64,000 nt of DNA, taken from Siphonodentalium dalli. Lineage: Eukaryota; Mollusca; Scaphopoda; Gadilida; Siphonodentaliidae. A program made the translations under genes and the position numbers. The stretch lies in assembly GCA_032622095.1 (NCBI GenBank), contig CP136065.1:154821577-154885576 (forward strand), in the 5' to 3' direction. Positions 32,036 to 43,424 of the stretch are shown here, in pieces; positions within the stretch are counted from its first letter, which is position 1; each line of letters begins with the position of its first letter. Under the pieces are notes generated by a model. The model was not told where the DNA came from, searched no databases, and worked only from the letters and a program-made list of their open reading frames with translations.

Positions 32036-34205
32036 AGAATATACCAATAACTTGATTTTGGAGGGCGTTATGGTTTATTAACGGCCCTCCAGAAATGATT
32101 AACAGCCCGAGGGTTCATTAAAGGCCCGAGACGAAGTCGAGGGCCTTTAATGGCCCGAGGGCTGTTAATCATTTCTGGAGGGCCGTTAATATAACAATAA
32201 CATGATTTTTGAGGGCATTATGGTTTCTTAACGGCCCGATAGGAATGATTAACAGCCAGAGGGCCTATAAGCGGCCCGAGACGAAGTCGAGGGCCGCTAA
32301 TAGGCACGAGGGCTGTTAATCATTCCGGGAGGGCCGTTAAGAAACCATAATGCCCGAAAAATCATGTTATTACTATTATTTCCACACACTATCATTATGT
32401 AAGTGTCGTACCCCGACAAGTTCAAATATTTCACAACATCTCTGAATTAACACAATTTAATCAAAATATATAAAAATATATTTTTTTAATTTATACAAAT
32501 ACGCATGGATCGTCTGGGTTGTGTGCAATCAATTATCACGTGATCAAAACAAAAATCATGCGACCAAAATACATCGAAATTAGGCAAAATATCACCGGCA
32601 TCTGAGACCAAATAACTCGCGTAATAATGCTTAAATTGAAATAATATATACCTGTGTTTACCTTAGGATACCATTTAATTAGGTATGTGTTCTATGTAAC
32701 ACATGGCAATCGGGTATTTCTTCGTTAAAAAGCTTTATTAGAATAAAAAATTCCGAAAAAGTCATCGACAGTTTGGTCACGTGACGTGTCGGGCCATCTC
32801 GTGCTAACGACGAGCATATCCCATTAGCGCCCTAGGGCCATAATGAACTTACATATTCACGTAATTTAGTTAGTGTTATGGGGTTTTATCGCAGGATAAA
32901 ACGTCATTAATATTCTAGAGAATGCCCTTATAGGTGGAAATAATATACCAATAACTTGATTTTGGAGGGCGTTATGGTTTATTAACGGCCCTCCAGAAAT
33001 GATTAACAGCCCGAGGGTTCATTAAAGGCCCGAGACGAAGTCGAGGGCATTTAATGGCCCGAGGGCTGTTAATCATTTCTGGAGGGCCGTTAATAAACCA
33101 TAACGCCCGACAAAATCAAGTTATTACTATTATTACCACTTTCTGAAATGAAACCCAACTAGAACATAGATGAGTGAGTAGGCAACAATATGTCAAATGA
33201 AATACATGTAATAACTCTTTTTTTTTCAAAACGATCACAATTCAAACCATGTGTCGTCTGTTCGTTGTCAAACAAATTGTCACGTGACTAATTATATTAT
33301 TTACCACGAAAATAGGGACATATCTAACGAAAATTCAGTCAGAAATCTAATTTATTCCATTTGTTAGGCAACACTTACTTGTTGTTGGTCTGTTATTACA
33401 TCATTTACATCTACTACAGTAAAATTTCAGTTTTATTCGTAATAATATACTATAAACTTGTTTTAACAGAAATTCCGAAATCCGAAATAAGGTTGCGTTC
33501 GATTGGATTTCTAGCAAATCGCAAACCGGATGCGGGCCGTTAATATCGTTAACGGCCCGCATCCGGTTTGATGCCGGGCGTTATGGCTTTTTACCGTTCG
33601 GGTAAAATACTGTTAATCTACTAGAGAACGCCCTCTAAAGTGGTAATAATAAACCATAACGCCCGACAAAATCAAGTTATTACTATTATTACCACTTTCT
33701 GAAATGAAACCCAACTAGAACATAGATGAGTGAGTAGGCAACAATATGTCAAATGAAATACATGTAATAACTCTTTTTTTCAAAACGATCACAATTCAAA
33801 CCATGTGTCGTCTGTTCGTTGTCAAACAAATTGTCACGTGACTAATTATATTATTTACCACGAAAATAGGGACATATCTAACGAAAATTCAGTCAGAAAT
33901 CTAATTTATTCCACTTGTTAGGTAACACTTACTTGTTGTTGGTCTGTTATTACATCATTTACATCTACTACAGTAAAATTTCAGTTTTATTCGTAATAAT
34001 ATACTATAAACTTGTTTTAACAGAAATTCCGAAATCCGAAATAAGGTTGTGTTCGATTGGATTTCTAGCAAATCGCAAACCGGATGCGGGCCGTTAATAT
34101 CGTTAACGGCCCGCATCCGGTTTGATGCCGGGCGTTATGGCTTTTTACCGTTCGGGTAAAATACTGTTAATCTACTAGAGAACGCCCTCTAAAGTGGTAA
34201 TAATA
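32036..34205. repeat. Array of palindromic units, the last two a recent duplication
   Basis: Each unit has a fold-back of the type GGGCGTTATGG...TTAACGGCCC...GGGCCGTTAA...CCATAACGCCC, with a GGCCCGAGACGAAGTCGAGG centre in the left units. Unit ends share CTAGAGAAYGCCCTYTA and GTGGWAATAATA (32935, 33640, 34195). The last unit is tandemly duplicated: about 33095-33650 and 33651-34205 differ at only a few bases and a T-run length, so this duplication is young. GTCACGTGAC occurs in both copies. The 60-codon frames inside (33361, 33915) are repeat sequence. Confidence 0.8.
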
Positions 34206-34792
34206 TTCAATAAACAATGTACAAATTTCAATATTCAAGAAATTTAGTGTTACCTTTCTTACACCAGTAAGCAGTGAGCTTAAGCAAAAATACTTATTTC
34301 ACTTCACTTTGGTAAGCATGAATATTTATTCAATAATTGTAAAACAGATGTATGATATGATTTTATTAATATATTTAAAAAAAAATTTATAAAATAAATT
34401 TAATTATACTGTATACAGCCTTATCAGGAAACATGTTACATATCTGAGGTGGTTGGTGCTTTGTATCAAACAAAAGATACTTTTTATCTTTAAATTAGAT
34501 ACGGTATGCATTGGTGATGGGTGGGTATTGCTGTTAAAATATTCATATCTTTAAAATCGCTATAAACAGAAAGAATATTAAAATAAAGACATACTAGTAT
34601 GTTCCACCTCCAGTAAGAAACCGTGATGTTAATTGGTCAGAGAGCAGGGCAACATATCCCATATTTACATTTGAGTCATCAACATAAGGGAAACCCAAGA
34701 CAACCATTTCATCGTCTCTCGCTGGCCTGCTTTTTTCATGACCGAACATATTATTTCAGGCAGAACATATACGTTATTGTGGTGGATTGACA

Positions 34793-34895
34793 GTAACATG
34801 GTGTGACATTGATGGCTTGGAGCCTTTGTTCAACCACGTCGCTTCACGACTTGGTTGAATATAAACTCCAAGCCGTCAATGTCACACCATGTTAC
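34793..34895. repeat. 103 bp hairpin element
   Basis: GTAACATGGTGTGACATTGA and TCAATGTCACACCATGTTAC are exact complements, extended by TGGCTTGGAG / CTCCAAGCC and TTCAACCA / TGGTTGAA. The loop contains GTCGCTTCACGAC. It looks like a small palindromic insertion. No target duplication is evident. Confidence 0.75.
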
Positions 34896-34936
34896 CATCA
34901 ATTAACCATCAAGCTCTGTGTTATAATACAATATTA

Positions 34937-35336
34937 GCGCCATGGTCCAGTGGTTAGCGCGTCAGACTTGTCTGCGCTGTCAACACATCGAGTTGAGTTT
35001 CACACAGCAGTGGCTTGTCTGAATTGATCAGTATGCACTTGCGAGATCATTCGCTTTCGAATTTCACGCCCATTTGAGCAAGTTCGCTCGTACTATGTCT
35101 GCTTCTTACCACCCATGCATTAAAAAGGATACAACTGATTATGAGCAGTGAAAGATCTTGTCAGTATGCTAGCCACATTGTGGCTGTACCTCCCCCTGTC
35201 CCCGGGGAGCAGTAGATGGTTACTGAGTGTTCAGGCTCATTGGGGTAATAATTGTCCCATGCATTGAAACTAATTCCAGTCTACTGGTACATGTCGAATA
35301 AATGTAAATGAATTTATTATTATTATTATTATTATT
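34937..35336 (+). mobile_element. tRNA-derived SINE
   Basis: The head GCGCCATGGTCCAGTGGTTA resembles the 5' end of a tRNA. It contains an RNA polymerase III A box (TGGTCCAGTGG, 34943-34953), and a degenerate B box lies near 34989-34999 (GAGTTGAGTTT). A tRNA-unrelated body follows, including GTACCTCCCCCTGTCCCCGG. The tail AATAAATGTAAATGAA runs into a TTA trinucleotide repeat (35312-35336). At about 400 bp it fits a SINE with a simple-repeat tail. It is not a functional tRNA gene: no full cloverleaf. Confidence 0.7.
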
Positions 35337-35483
35337 GAATGTGAATGACTTAATGCAGACAATAGATCTTGTCAAAGCAACATACGGACCTACGCAATGG
35401 ATTTGTCTCAATGCTACTTTATTCTAACTTCTCATAGTATTCCCGATATTTCACCACTACTTTTTTTCTTTTCAGACTATAAG

Positions 35484-35652
35484 ATGATCAAAATGTTGAA
35501 AAGTCTAGAGAGGGAGTTTGAATTTGAGTTTGTCTGTAAAGAAGTGAGGTCCAAACTGAAAGTTCAACTGCGAATTCCCTTGGAGGAATCTGTCAATGGA
35601 TTGGTTGGTCGACTCGTGAAATCACACAACCTTCCTTGCTATGTTGAAGATG
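35484..35652 (+). CDS. FERRY3: FERRY3 (C12orf4) homologue, first coding exon
   Basis: FERRY3 is a subunit of the five-member FERRY complex, which binds active RAB5 on early endosomes and links them to mRNAs and ribosomes (known for the human complex). The exon starts after a pyrimidine-rich acceptor, CTTTTCAG|ACTATAAG at 35475/35476, so at least one 5' non-coding exon lies upstream. The ATG at 35484 opens MIKMLKSLEREFEFEFVCKE; a second ATG is three codons on. The segment LRIPLEESVNGLVGRL and SHNLPCYVED matches the family's N-terminal region (human: VPLKFPVQE..., HSLPCFIE). The donor GAAGATG|GTATGC leaves phase 1. The intron to the next exon is 11.3 kb. Confidence 0.88.
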
Positions 35653-35708
35653 GTATGCAAATGCTATGAATGTTAATTTTATATAGAATTTTAGGTAAAC
35701 TCTAAAAA

Positions 35709-36260
35709 GTGTATACTGAAATATATAGAGGATTTACAACGAGTCCCCGGTTTATAGCGGACGTTACAAAACGAGTCCAGACTCCAGACCTAATTTACTG
35801 GACGAGTTTTGTAAATTCTGCTATAAACTGGGGACGAGTTGTAGATTCTATTTATTACATGATCCAAAACCTTGACAAAACATACTTAAATCAACAAATG
35901 TAATGTGAAACTAACATCGGCTTCTATAAGGCATGCCATGACGTTTCGCGTAACTATGCATTGTTTGCCAGCATGAAGAAATAGTCCCAGATAACTAAAA
36001 AGACTCTCTGGCGTATTTAATTGTGTATATTTAATGACATAACTTTTCAAACCCTTCATTCATTATAGTTTGTTGGAAAATTATTCGAAGCCATAGTATT
36101 TTGAGACGTAGCATATGGAATGTGAACAGATGACAAGCCGGAAGTCAAAGGTCACCTGGTACTATTTCCTGTTATTCAATGTACGTTAATATCACAATGA
36201 ATGGAATGGATTTATTGAATAGAATAAGGGTAGGATCATGTAATAAATGCCATTATCAAG
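35709..36260. repeat. ~550 bp repeat, partner of 56995-57550 (inverted)
   Basis: The left part is a fold-back (TTACAACGAGTCCCCGGTTTATAGC ... GCTATAAACTGGGGACGAG, in parts). The right part contains GCATGCCATGACGTTTCGCG, AATAGTCCCAGATAA and GAATGAAGGG-type sequence as reverse complement. The whole stretch appears in opposite orientation in the fourth FERRY3 intron. Element type unknown. From 36261 to 36545 I see nothing else. Confidence 0.7.
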
Positions 36261-36547
36261 TTGTTCTTGTTATATACATAGAGGGCTCTGTATAATTTGT
36301 AAATCTTTGAGACCTTTCTGGGTACTGTTTTTATCCTTTCCTTAGATAGTTTGTCATTCTTGCATATTGTCTTGTTTCTGATGATGAAGCAAAGAGTCTT
36401 ATTGGCTTCCAATATTTTTGTTTTGACTTTTGTAGGAAGTCTGGAGACACTGTTTTAAGTCCAATTTCCACCTTTTGACATCCGCTTTTAAAGATATTTC
36501 TGGGAGCTTTAATACTATACTATTTGGGGAGCCCCAAGCACTGTTTT

Positions 36548-39500
36548 TAGCTCAACTTACTTTGTAAGTTTGAGCTATTGCCATGGTTTGGCGTCCGTCG
36601 TCCGTGTGTGCGTGTATGCGTGTGTCCGTCAACAATTTCCTTTGGCGCGGGCTACAGGTCGTACCTTTGGTCTGATCTTTATGAAATTTGTCATGAATGT
36701 TGACATTGACATGTAGATGGGAACGAGTAATTTTGGGGTTATTCGGCCAAAAAACATGGCCGCAGGTGGCCATCTTGGATTTCAAAATTCAATCCATTGG
36801 CGCGGGCTACAGGTCGTACTGCTTGTCTGATCATCATGAAATTTGTCATGGATGTTAATATTGACATGTAGATGGGAACGAGTCATTCTGGGGTTGTTCG
36901 GCCAAAAAACATGGCCGTCAGCAGCCATCTTGTATTTTACTCTTTGCATGACTAAATCCTTTGGCGCAGGCTACAAGTCGTAGCTTTGGTAAGATCTTCA
37001 TGAAATTTGTCATGGATGTTAACAATGACATGTAGATGGGAACGAGTCGTTTTGGGGTCATTCGGCCAAAAAACATGGCCGTCAGCAGCCATCTTTGATT
37101 TTACTCTTTGCATGACTAAATCCTTTGGCGTGGGCTACAAGTCGTAGCTTTGGTCAGATCTTCATTAAATTTGTCATGGATGTTAACTATGACATGTAGA
37201 TGGGAACGAGTCGTCTTGGGGTCATTTGGCCAAAAAACATGGCTGCCAGCAGCCATCTTGGAATTTACTCTTTGCATGACTAAATTCTTTGGCACGGACT
37301 ACAGGTTGTACCTTTGGTGTTATCTTTATGAAATTTGTCAGGAATGTTGACATTGACATGTAGATGGATGGGAACGAGTCATTTAGGGGTCATTCGGCAT
37401 AAAAACATGGCTGCCAGCGGCCATCTTGGATTTCAAAATTCAATCCATTGGCGCGGGCTACAGGTTGTACTGCTTGTCTGATCATCATGAAATTTTGCAT
37501 GGATGTTAATATTGACATGTAGATGGGAACGAGTCATTCTGGGGTCGTTCGGCCAAAAAACATGGCCGCCAGCAGCCATCTTGGATTTTACTCTTTGCAT
37601 GACTAAATCCTTTGGCGCGGGCTACAGGTCGTGGCTTTGGTCAGATCATCATGAAATTTGTCATGGATGTTAATATTGACATGTAGATTGGAACGAGTCA
37701 TTCTGGGGTCGTTCGGCCAAAAAACATGGCCTTCAGCAGCCATCTTGGATTTTACTCTTTGCATGACTAAATTCTTTGGCGCGGGCTACAGGTCGTACCT
37801 TTGGTCAGATCTTCATGAAATTTGTCATGGATGTTAACAATGACATGTAGATGGGAACGAGTCATTTTGGGGTCATCCGGCCAAAAAACATGGCCGCTGG
37901 CAGCCATCTTGGATTTCAAAATTGAATCCATTGGCGCGGTTTACAGGTCGTACTGTTCGTCTGATCATCATGAAATTTGTCCGGATGTTAATATTGACAT
38001 GTAGATGGGAACGAGTCATTTTGGGGTCGTTCGGCCAAAAAACATGGCCGTCAGCAGCCATCTTGGATTTTACTCTTTGCATGACTAAATCCTTTGGCGC
38101 GGGCTACATGTCGTAGCTTTGGTCGGAACTTCATGAAATTTGTCATGGATGTTAACAATGACATGTAGATGGGAATGAGTCCTTTTGGGGTCATTCGGCC
38201 AAAAAGCATGGCTGCTGGCGGCCATCTTGGATTTCAAAATTCAATCCATTTGCGCGGGCTACAGGTCGTACTATTCGTCTGATCATCATGCAATTTATCA
38301 TGGATGTTAATATTGACATATAGATGGGAATGAGTCATTTTGGAGTCGTAGCTTTGGTCGGATCTTCATGAAATTTGTCACGGATGTTAACAATGACATG
38401 TAGATTGGAATAGGGCCCTGCGAAACCGTTCGAGGTTCGGTTCGGTTCGAAACCGCTGTGATGATTCGGTCCGGTTCGAAACCTTAGACGGGATTCGTTT
38501 ATATCGAACCTTTTCTTTAGTCCCGCAAAATAGGCAAATTTTGCGTACTGGGAATTGTTTATTGATTATATACCGTATATTAATTGGTTTACATACAACT
38601 GTGTGATACTATGATTTTATGTTTACATTGGATATAATTACTTTGATCATTACTCGGGCGGGGTAACTGGGTGATATTTCATTGAACGGGTCTTTTGGCA
38701 TAACTTTATTCCGCTCCCGCTAAACGGTCCAGTCGGACATGTCAAATTCGTGATAATTAATTAGTAAAACTATAACATTTCTATCTCAGTCAAAGTTCTA
38801 CCTCGTCAAAGTTTGTTTTATTCTCCATATAACTTTACTAATAGACATAATTATACCTAACAAACGAAACAATAAGTTATTATTATTGATGAATACAGAT
38901 CGAACAAGCTTTTTTGAATTCCGTAAACTGGCTGAAAGTGAATAGGTATTTCCAGCAGCCTTCTGTGTCAACAATTGGAGTCAACCAATCACAGTGAGGA
39001 GAAGGTGTGGCCATTGTTTATCAGCATAAATGATTGACATGATTATGTAACCCGATGTGCTTTGTCTTGTGACACTTAATTGCTACAACGCGACGTCGGC
39101 ACGCTTTGATCTTTGTCATGTGTTGTCGCAGTTACAGATTGACGAGTCTGTTAATAGTTACCGAGTTATGCCACGTGGCGCGTTCATGCTGTCAGTGTGT
39201 TAGGAGTTCAATGCGTCGTTTATCGCGTTGTCGCGTTGTTTACATTGTACATATATTTACTATTGGAAGCTTGACCGATGATTCAATCAGACATCTGTCA
39301 CACTTACTGTTAGAATTAGTCATAAGTTATGATTTTTCATGAGTGATGCTCAGTGAGCGGACGCGGGTATATACGGAGAATGATAATCGGATATTTGTTT
39401 TAATCGGGGTTATGTAATATAATGTATGGACATAAACGGAACATAAAATCAACGTTTTATCGGATTGTCATTCATCTCCAATATAAAATAATTCTTCAAC

Positions 39501-39917
39501 ATGTAATTATCTTATATCGTATACGATAAATTTGTATATAACACGTTGATTGTACTATTATAATGATCCACATATGTTCTAACTGGCTACTAGTATTATG
39601 AGTACGTCGCTTGGACTCTCTTCAATGACACGGTCGGTAATTGGGTTCGAGGTTCGAGATTCGGTTCGATTCAAAACCAAGACGATGATTCGGTTTCAAG
39701 GTTCGGTTCGCCCTAATTATAAGGTTCGCAGGTCCCTAGATTGGAACGAGTTCTTTTGGGGTTAATCGGCCAAAAAACATGTCTGCCAGCAGCCATCTTG
39801 GATTTTACTCTTTGCATGACTAAATCCTTTGGCACAGGTTAGACATTTCAATTAGCACCTTTCCTATTCCTCCATTGATTGTCAACCATTAAATTATTCC
39901 CCTACATAAGTTGAGCT
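36548..39917. repeat. Satellite-like array of ~160 bp units with terminal inverted ends
   Basis: About 11-12 diverged units repeat GGCGCGGGCTACAGGTCGTA, TCATGAAATTTGTCATGGAT, GACATGTAGATGGGAACGAG and GGCCAAAAAACATGGC. The array is bounded by TAGCTCAACTTACTTTG (36548) and ACATAAGTTGAGCTA (39904-39918), suggesting a mobile unit carrying an internal tandem repeat. It begins with GTCCGTCGTCCGTGTGTGCG. The array is interrupted at 38411-39738. Frames across it come from the repeat. Confidence 0.8.
38411..39738. mobile_element. hAT-like element with TAGGG ends and perfect 8 bp TSD
   Basis: Ends are TAGGGCCCTGCGAAACC and GGTTCGCAGGTCCCTA. GATTGGAA flanks both sides (38403-38410, 39739-39746), and the satellite resumes in register after it. 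Sub-terminal regions are packed with GGTTCGGTTCGAAACC-like palindromic motifs on both sides, which could be transposase-binding sites (inference). Within 1328 bp there is no transposase; the frame at 39106-39342 is not recognisable. Confidence 0.88.
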
Positions 39918-39919
39918 AC

Positions 39920-40985
39920 AGTGTCATTGACACTTTCATTACATATACTATTAGCTGATATCATGATTGAATCAATATTTCACTTTACAATATAGAATGA
40001 AAGCCCCATGGCAGTTTGAAGTATTCTGTGGAAGATGGGACTATTTATAGCAACTTTACATGTTGTATAACTGCTTTGTGATACATATTAACTGCTTTGT
40101 GATACATATTAATTGGAACTTTGTACTTTTGTTTAACTTAGCACTTAATACCTAATGCAGTACTCTCGGGCTCCAAATAAAAGTGCAGGCCCAAATAATA
40201 GTGCAGGGGGAAATTCCATTGAAAGTTAATAAAAGTGCAGACCCAAATATAGTGCAGGGGAACTCTGAGCAAAACATCAGCATAACTGTAGTTAAACAAA
40301 TTATTTTTATAGTAGGTCAAGTCTAGGAATCAACATATTATCTGTGGTGTGGTGTTTATTCAATATTAAATATTCACATAACTTGTATGCCATATTCTTG
40401 AATCTGTGAATGCATAAAATTATAAGTTCATCATTTTGATATCAGAATCATGTAGAAATTTTGAGTTTGTGCTGATTTAAATTTTCATATCCTCAAAATT
40501 AATAAACATGCACACCCAAATAAGCACTGAAGGGGGGGGAATTTCCCAAGAAAATAAAAACGTGCATGCATATTTATTTAGAGCCCAAGAGTAATGCTGC
40601 TGAACAACTGGTGACATGATTTGACTTCTTGACCCTACTCCCTGGTGACGTGTTTTGATATAGATTCCCAAACATTTTAATTAAAGGCACGGGGCGGCGT
40701 TCGTTGCAGAAATATTCATATTTGTTCAAATCGCCATCAACAGAAGGAATATTAAAATATATATAGTTTTGTTCATATGCCAAACATAATCAGCACGTAA
40801 ATAGTATATTGTCGTCAAGACGTACAATGGTGTACTTAAACAAGAACCTGCTTGTGTTACAGAAGTTTTGCTTACATAACACAGTGCTACTCTATTGGTT
40901 AATCACACACAAATGATATAAATGCTCTTTATTATTTCCAGTAACAAATTACGCTCTTTATGTTTACCATATCCGGATCTAAAAA
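39920..40985. other. Mixed repeat fragments
   Basis: AAAGTGCAGGCCCAAATAATAG-type phrases recur between 40185 and 40260. GGCACGGGGCGGCG and ATATTCATATTTG...CGCCATCAACAGAAGGAA near 40685-40760 belong to family H, also at 34490, 42310, 46295 and 56475. No gene is visible. Confidence 0.45.
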
Positions 40986-40989
40986 AAAA

Positions 40990-42300
40990 CAAGTTCTGCA
41001 ATGTGTATGGTACACATAGTGTCGACGTCCGGATTGACCACTCGACGTTCGTCCGTCCGTCTGTCCGTCCGTAGACACTTTATGCATAATTCGATAACTC
41101 AAAGATTTTTTATCTGATTGGAATAAAATTTTGTATATGGGTTTCTCAGGCCAAAATACAGATCGAGTTCAAATATGGGTTTGATCCGAGTTTTTTTTTA
41201 CAGCGTTATGGCTCTTTTTCAACTTAGAATTCACGCATTCTGCCATAACTCAAACATTTTTTATCTGATTGGAACCAAATTTGGTATGTGAGTTTCACAG
41301 CCCAAAATACAGATCGAGTTCGAATATGGGTTTGATCCGATTTATTTTAAAGGAGTTTATATGACCCTTTTTTGAGGAAAAAAATATAAAAAAATAAAAT
41401 CCGATGCTATAACCGAAGTATTTTACGTACACCGAAGGGTCATAACTTTTGATATGTAGGTTTATGATGACACACCCCTCACCTGTATAGTTTTTGGTAT
41501 TGATTGGTTGATCGGTTTGGAAAATATTTCTTCTGATCTGCCTCATATTTCTTACCTAGGTTTTTCTTAGCATGTTCTTCATCTGTATGGTTTTTGGTAT
41601 TGTTTAATTAACCCTTTTCACTCTTATGTTTACTTAGAATTCACCCAAGCTGCTATGACTCAGAACATTTTTCATCTGATCAACACCAAATTTGGTATAT
41701 GAATTTATCACCCCTAAATGCGGATCGAGTTCGAATATGGGTTTGATCCGATATATTTTAACATAGTTATTGTCCTTTATAATTCAAGTAATTAATACCT
41801 CTTTGCTGCTGTGAATTTGAAGAGAACATATCACACAGACCAGGTGTGTTATTGAAATGAGTTATTTATTGCTATGGACATTAGATACTACATGCTAAGC
41901 CTGCAGTGGTGGCTGGCAGGCTTTGTCTATCATATGTCAAACTGTGATTGATGACTCTCTGGTCCAGTTTTGTTATCTGTTTGGGTAAGATTAACCCCAT
42001 ACTATCCGATTTGATAACTCAAATATTTCCATTGATTATGTTTATAGTTCTTGGTATAGTTTATGATAACACACCTCTAACCTGCAAATGAGGGTCATTT
42101 GGTTTATTTGCTTAAAAATATTAACATCCTCCACCAATCCTGTTGACACAATGTGATAAGTAAATATTTTTCACACGATCACTATATAAAGTGTGAATTG
42201 TTGAAACTTTTGCACTCATGAAAAGGTTGGTATAAAGATTTATAAAAATAGCTAATCGCTATCGCCAAGGTATGGGTTAAACGTCTGCCGATCGTGATCG
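40990..42300. repeat. Family B repeat and flank, duplicate 1
   Basis: From GTACACATAGTGTCGACGTC and a CCGTCCGTCTGTCCGTCC run it passes through units with ATACAGATCGAGTTCAAATA and GGGTTTGATCCGA. It reaches AGTGTGAATTGTTGAAACTT and CTAATCGCTATCGCCAAGG. The same order recurs at 43425-45415, so this is one diverged tandem duplication of a long unit. No coding content. Confidence 0.7.
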
Positions 42301-42309
42301 CCCTCTCGT

Positions 42310-42500
42310 TTGCTTTGTTTACATAACAAAGGAAAAACATTTGACAATAACATACTGTTTATGCCATATTTCTGATTGGTATAAGAACAAGGTCTGTCTA
42401 TATTTTACTATTTTTGTTTATGGCGTTTTTTTGACGGAGCTGTATATTTCAACAGCATACCCACCGCCAACTCCGCCTGTATCTTTAAAAACATCATGTC
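42310..42500. repeat. Family H repeat fragment
   Basis: TTTACATAACAAAG, TGATTGGTATAAGAACAA, GTTTATGGCG, ACAGCATACCCACCGCC and CTGTATCTTTAAA match 46295-46480, and the reverse complement matches 34490-34610 and 56475-56605. From 42500 to 43425 I see only a short shared piece near 43210 (TTAAAGGCACTGATGGCCTT) and no gene. Confidence 0.5.
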
Positions 42501-43424
42501 AAAATCTTAAATTGGTCACCTGCAACCATGTTTTGCACAAACAAACTCATTTGGGAGGAATTAAGTTGTTGCCAAGTACATTGTGTGGCTGACATTAGGT
42601 TTTGCCTCACAAGTCCATAGCCAGATTCCCATCTTACCAGCTATATCTAACACTGTGGCCTAGTATTGTTGATTGCTCCCAGCTTGAGTAGACTGGCCTG
42701 AATACCAACATTGGGATATTTCCTTGATGTCACAGTTCATCGTAATGGCTTCTCAAAATTTTCTTGCACACACCTAACCTAATGTTGAGATTCTTGAAGC
42801 AGTTTTGAACTCAATTAAATTGCCATTCCACCCTTTTACTAGTTCAGACCATGTACTTTTTATAGCAGTTATTTATTTCTACTCAGTCTATATATTTGTT
42901 GAGAACTCTGTTCCCAAAATTTCCCTTCTAATACTATGATTAAAGTCATCTTATTGACATTTTTATTGTTATATAATATGCTTGATGTGGTCTTCAGATA
43001 GTATAGATTCCTTCTCGTGGTGTACTAGCTTAACAATTAAGTAGTTTTCTGTGCAGGTTCATCTAAACTTTCCACCTCCTGACATAGTTTAGGCGTAAAA
43101 ATCCCTTAACTCCACTTACTCCTATAATCAATACTTTAATATGCACTTTATTAATATCAGTGAAATTTATTTTAATTAATTATTGAGAAGAAGGTTTGTA
43201 ATTACGTTGATTAAAGGCACTGATGGCCTTGGTTGTAGGTTATAATTTAGAAATAAAAGTTACCAAGTTATGCATGTCCTCAAGAAATTTGTTTATATAC
43301 AGCACTTAAAGAGGGTGTGATAAGCAAATGACTTAACACCATGCGACTTGTTTGGAGAGTGATTTACAGTGACCCATTCAACACCGAAATCTTGAGTGTC
43401 AATGATTATTATACCCCTTTTTAT

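Noticed and set aside
33361-34097. Two near-identical 60-codon frames as a duplicated gene
   Set aside because: They lie within the duplicated palindromic non-coding unit, are low in complexity, and show no domain or splice logic.
34937-35008. Functional tRNA gene
   Set aside because: Only the 5' arm and A box are tRNA-like; no complete cloverleaf or clear T arm follows, and the tail is SINE-like.
36552-38116. Frames with repeated TCRWERV.LGSFGQKTWP
   Set aside because: They are translations of the ~160 bp satellite unit; no start, stop or splice structure is conserved.
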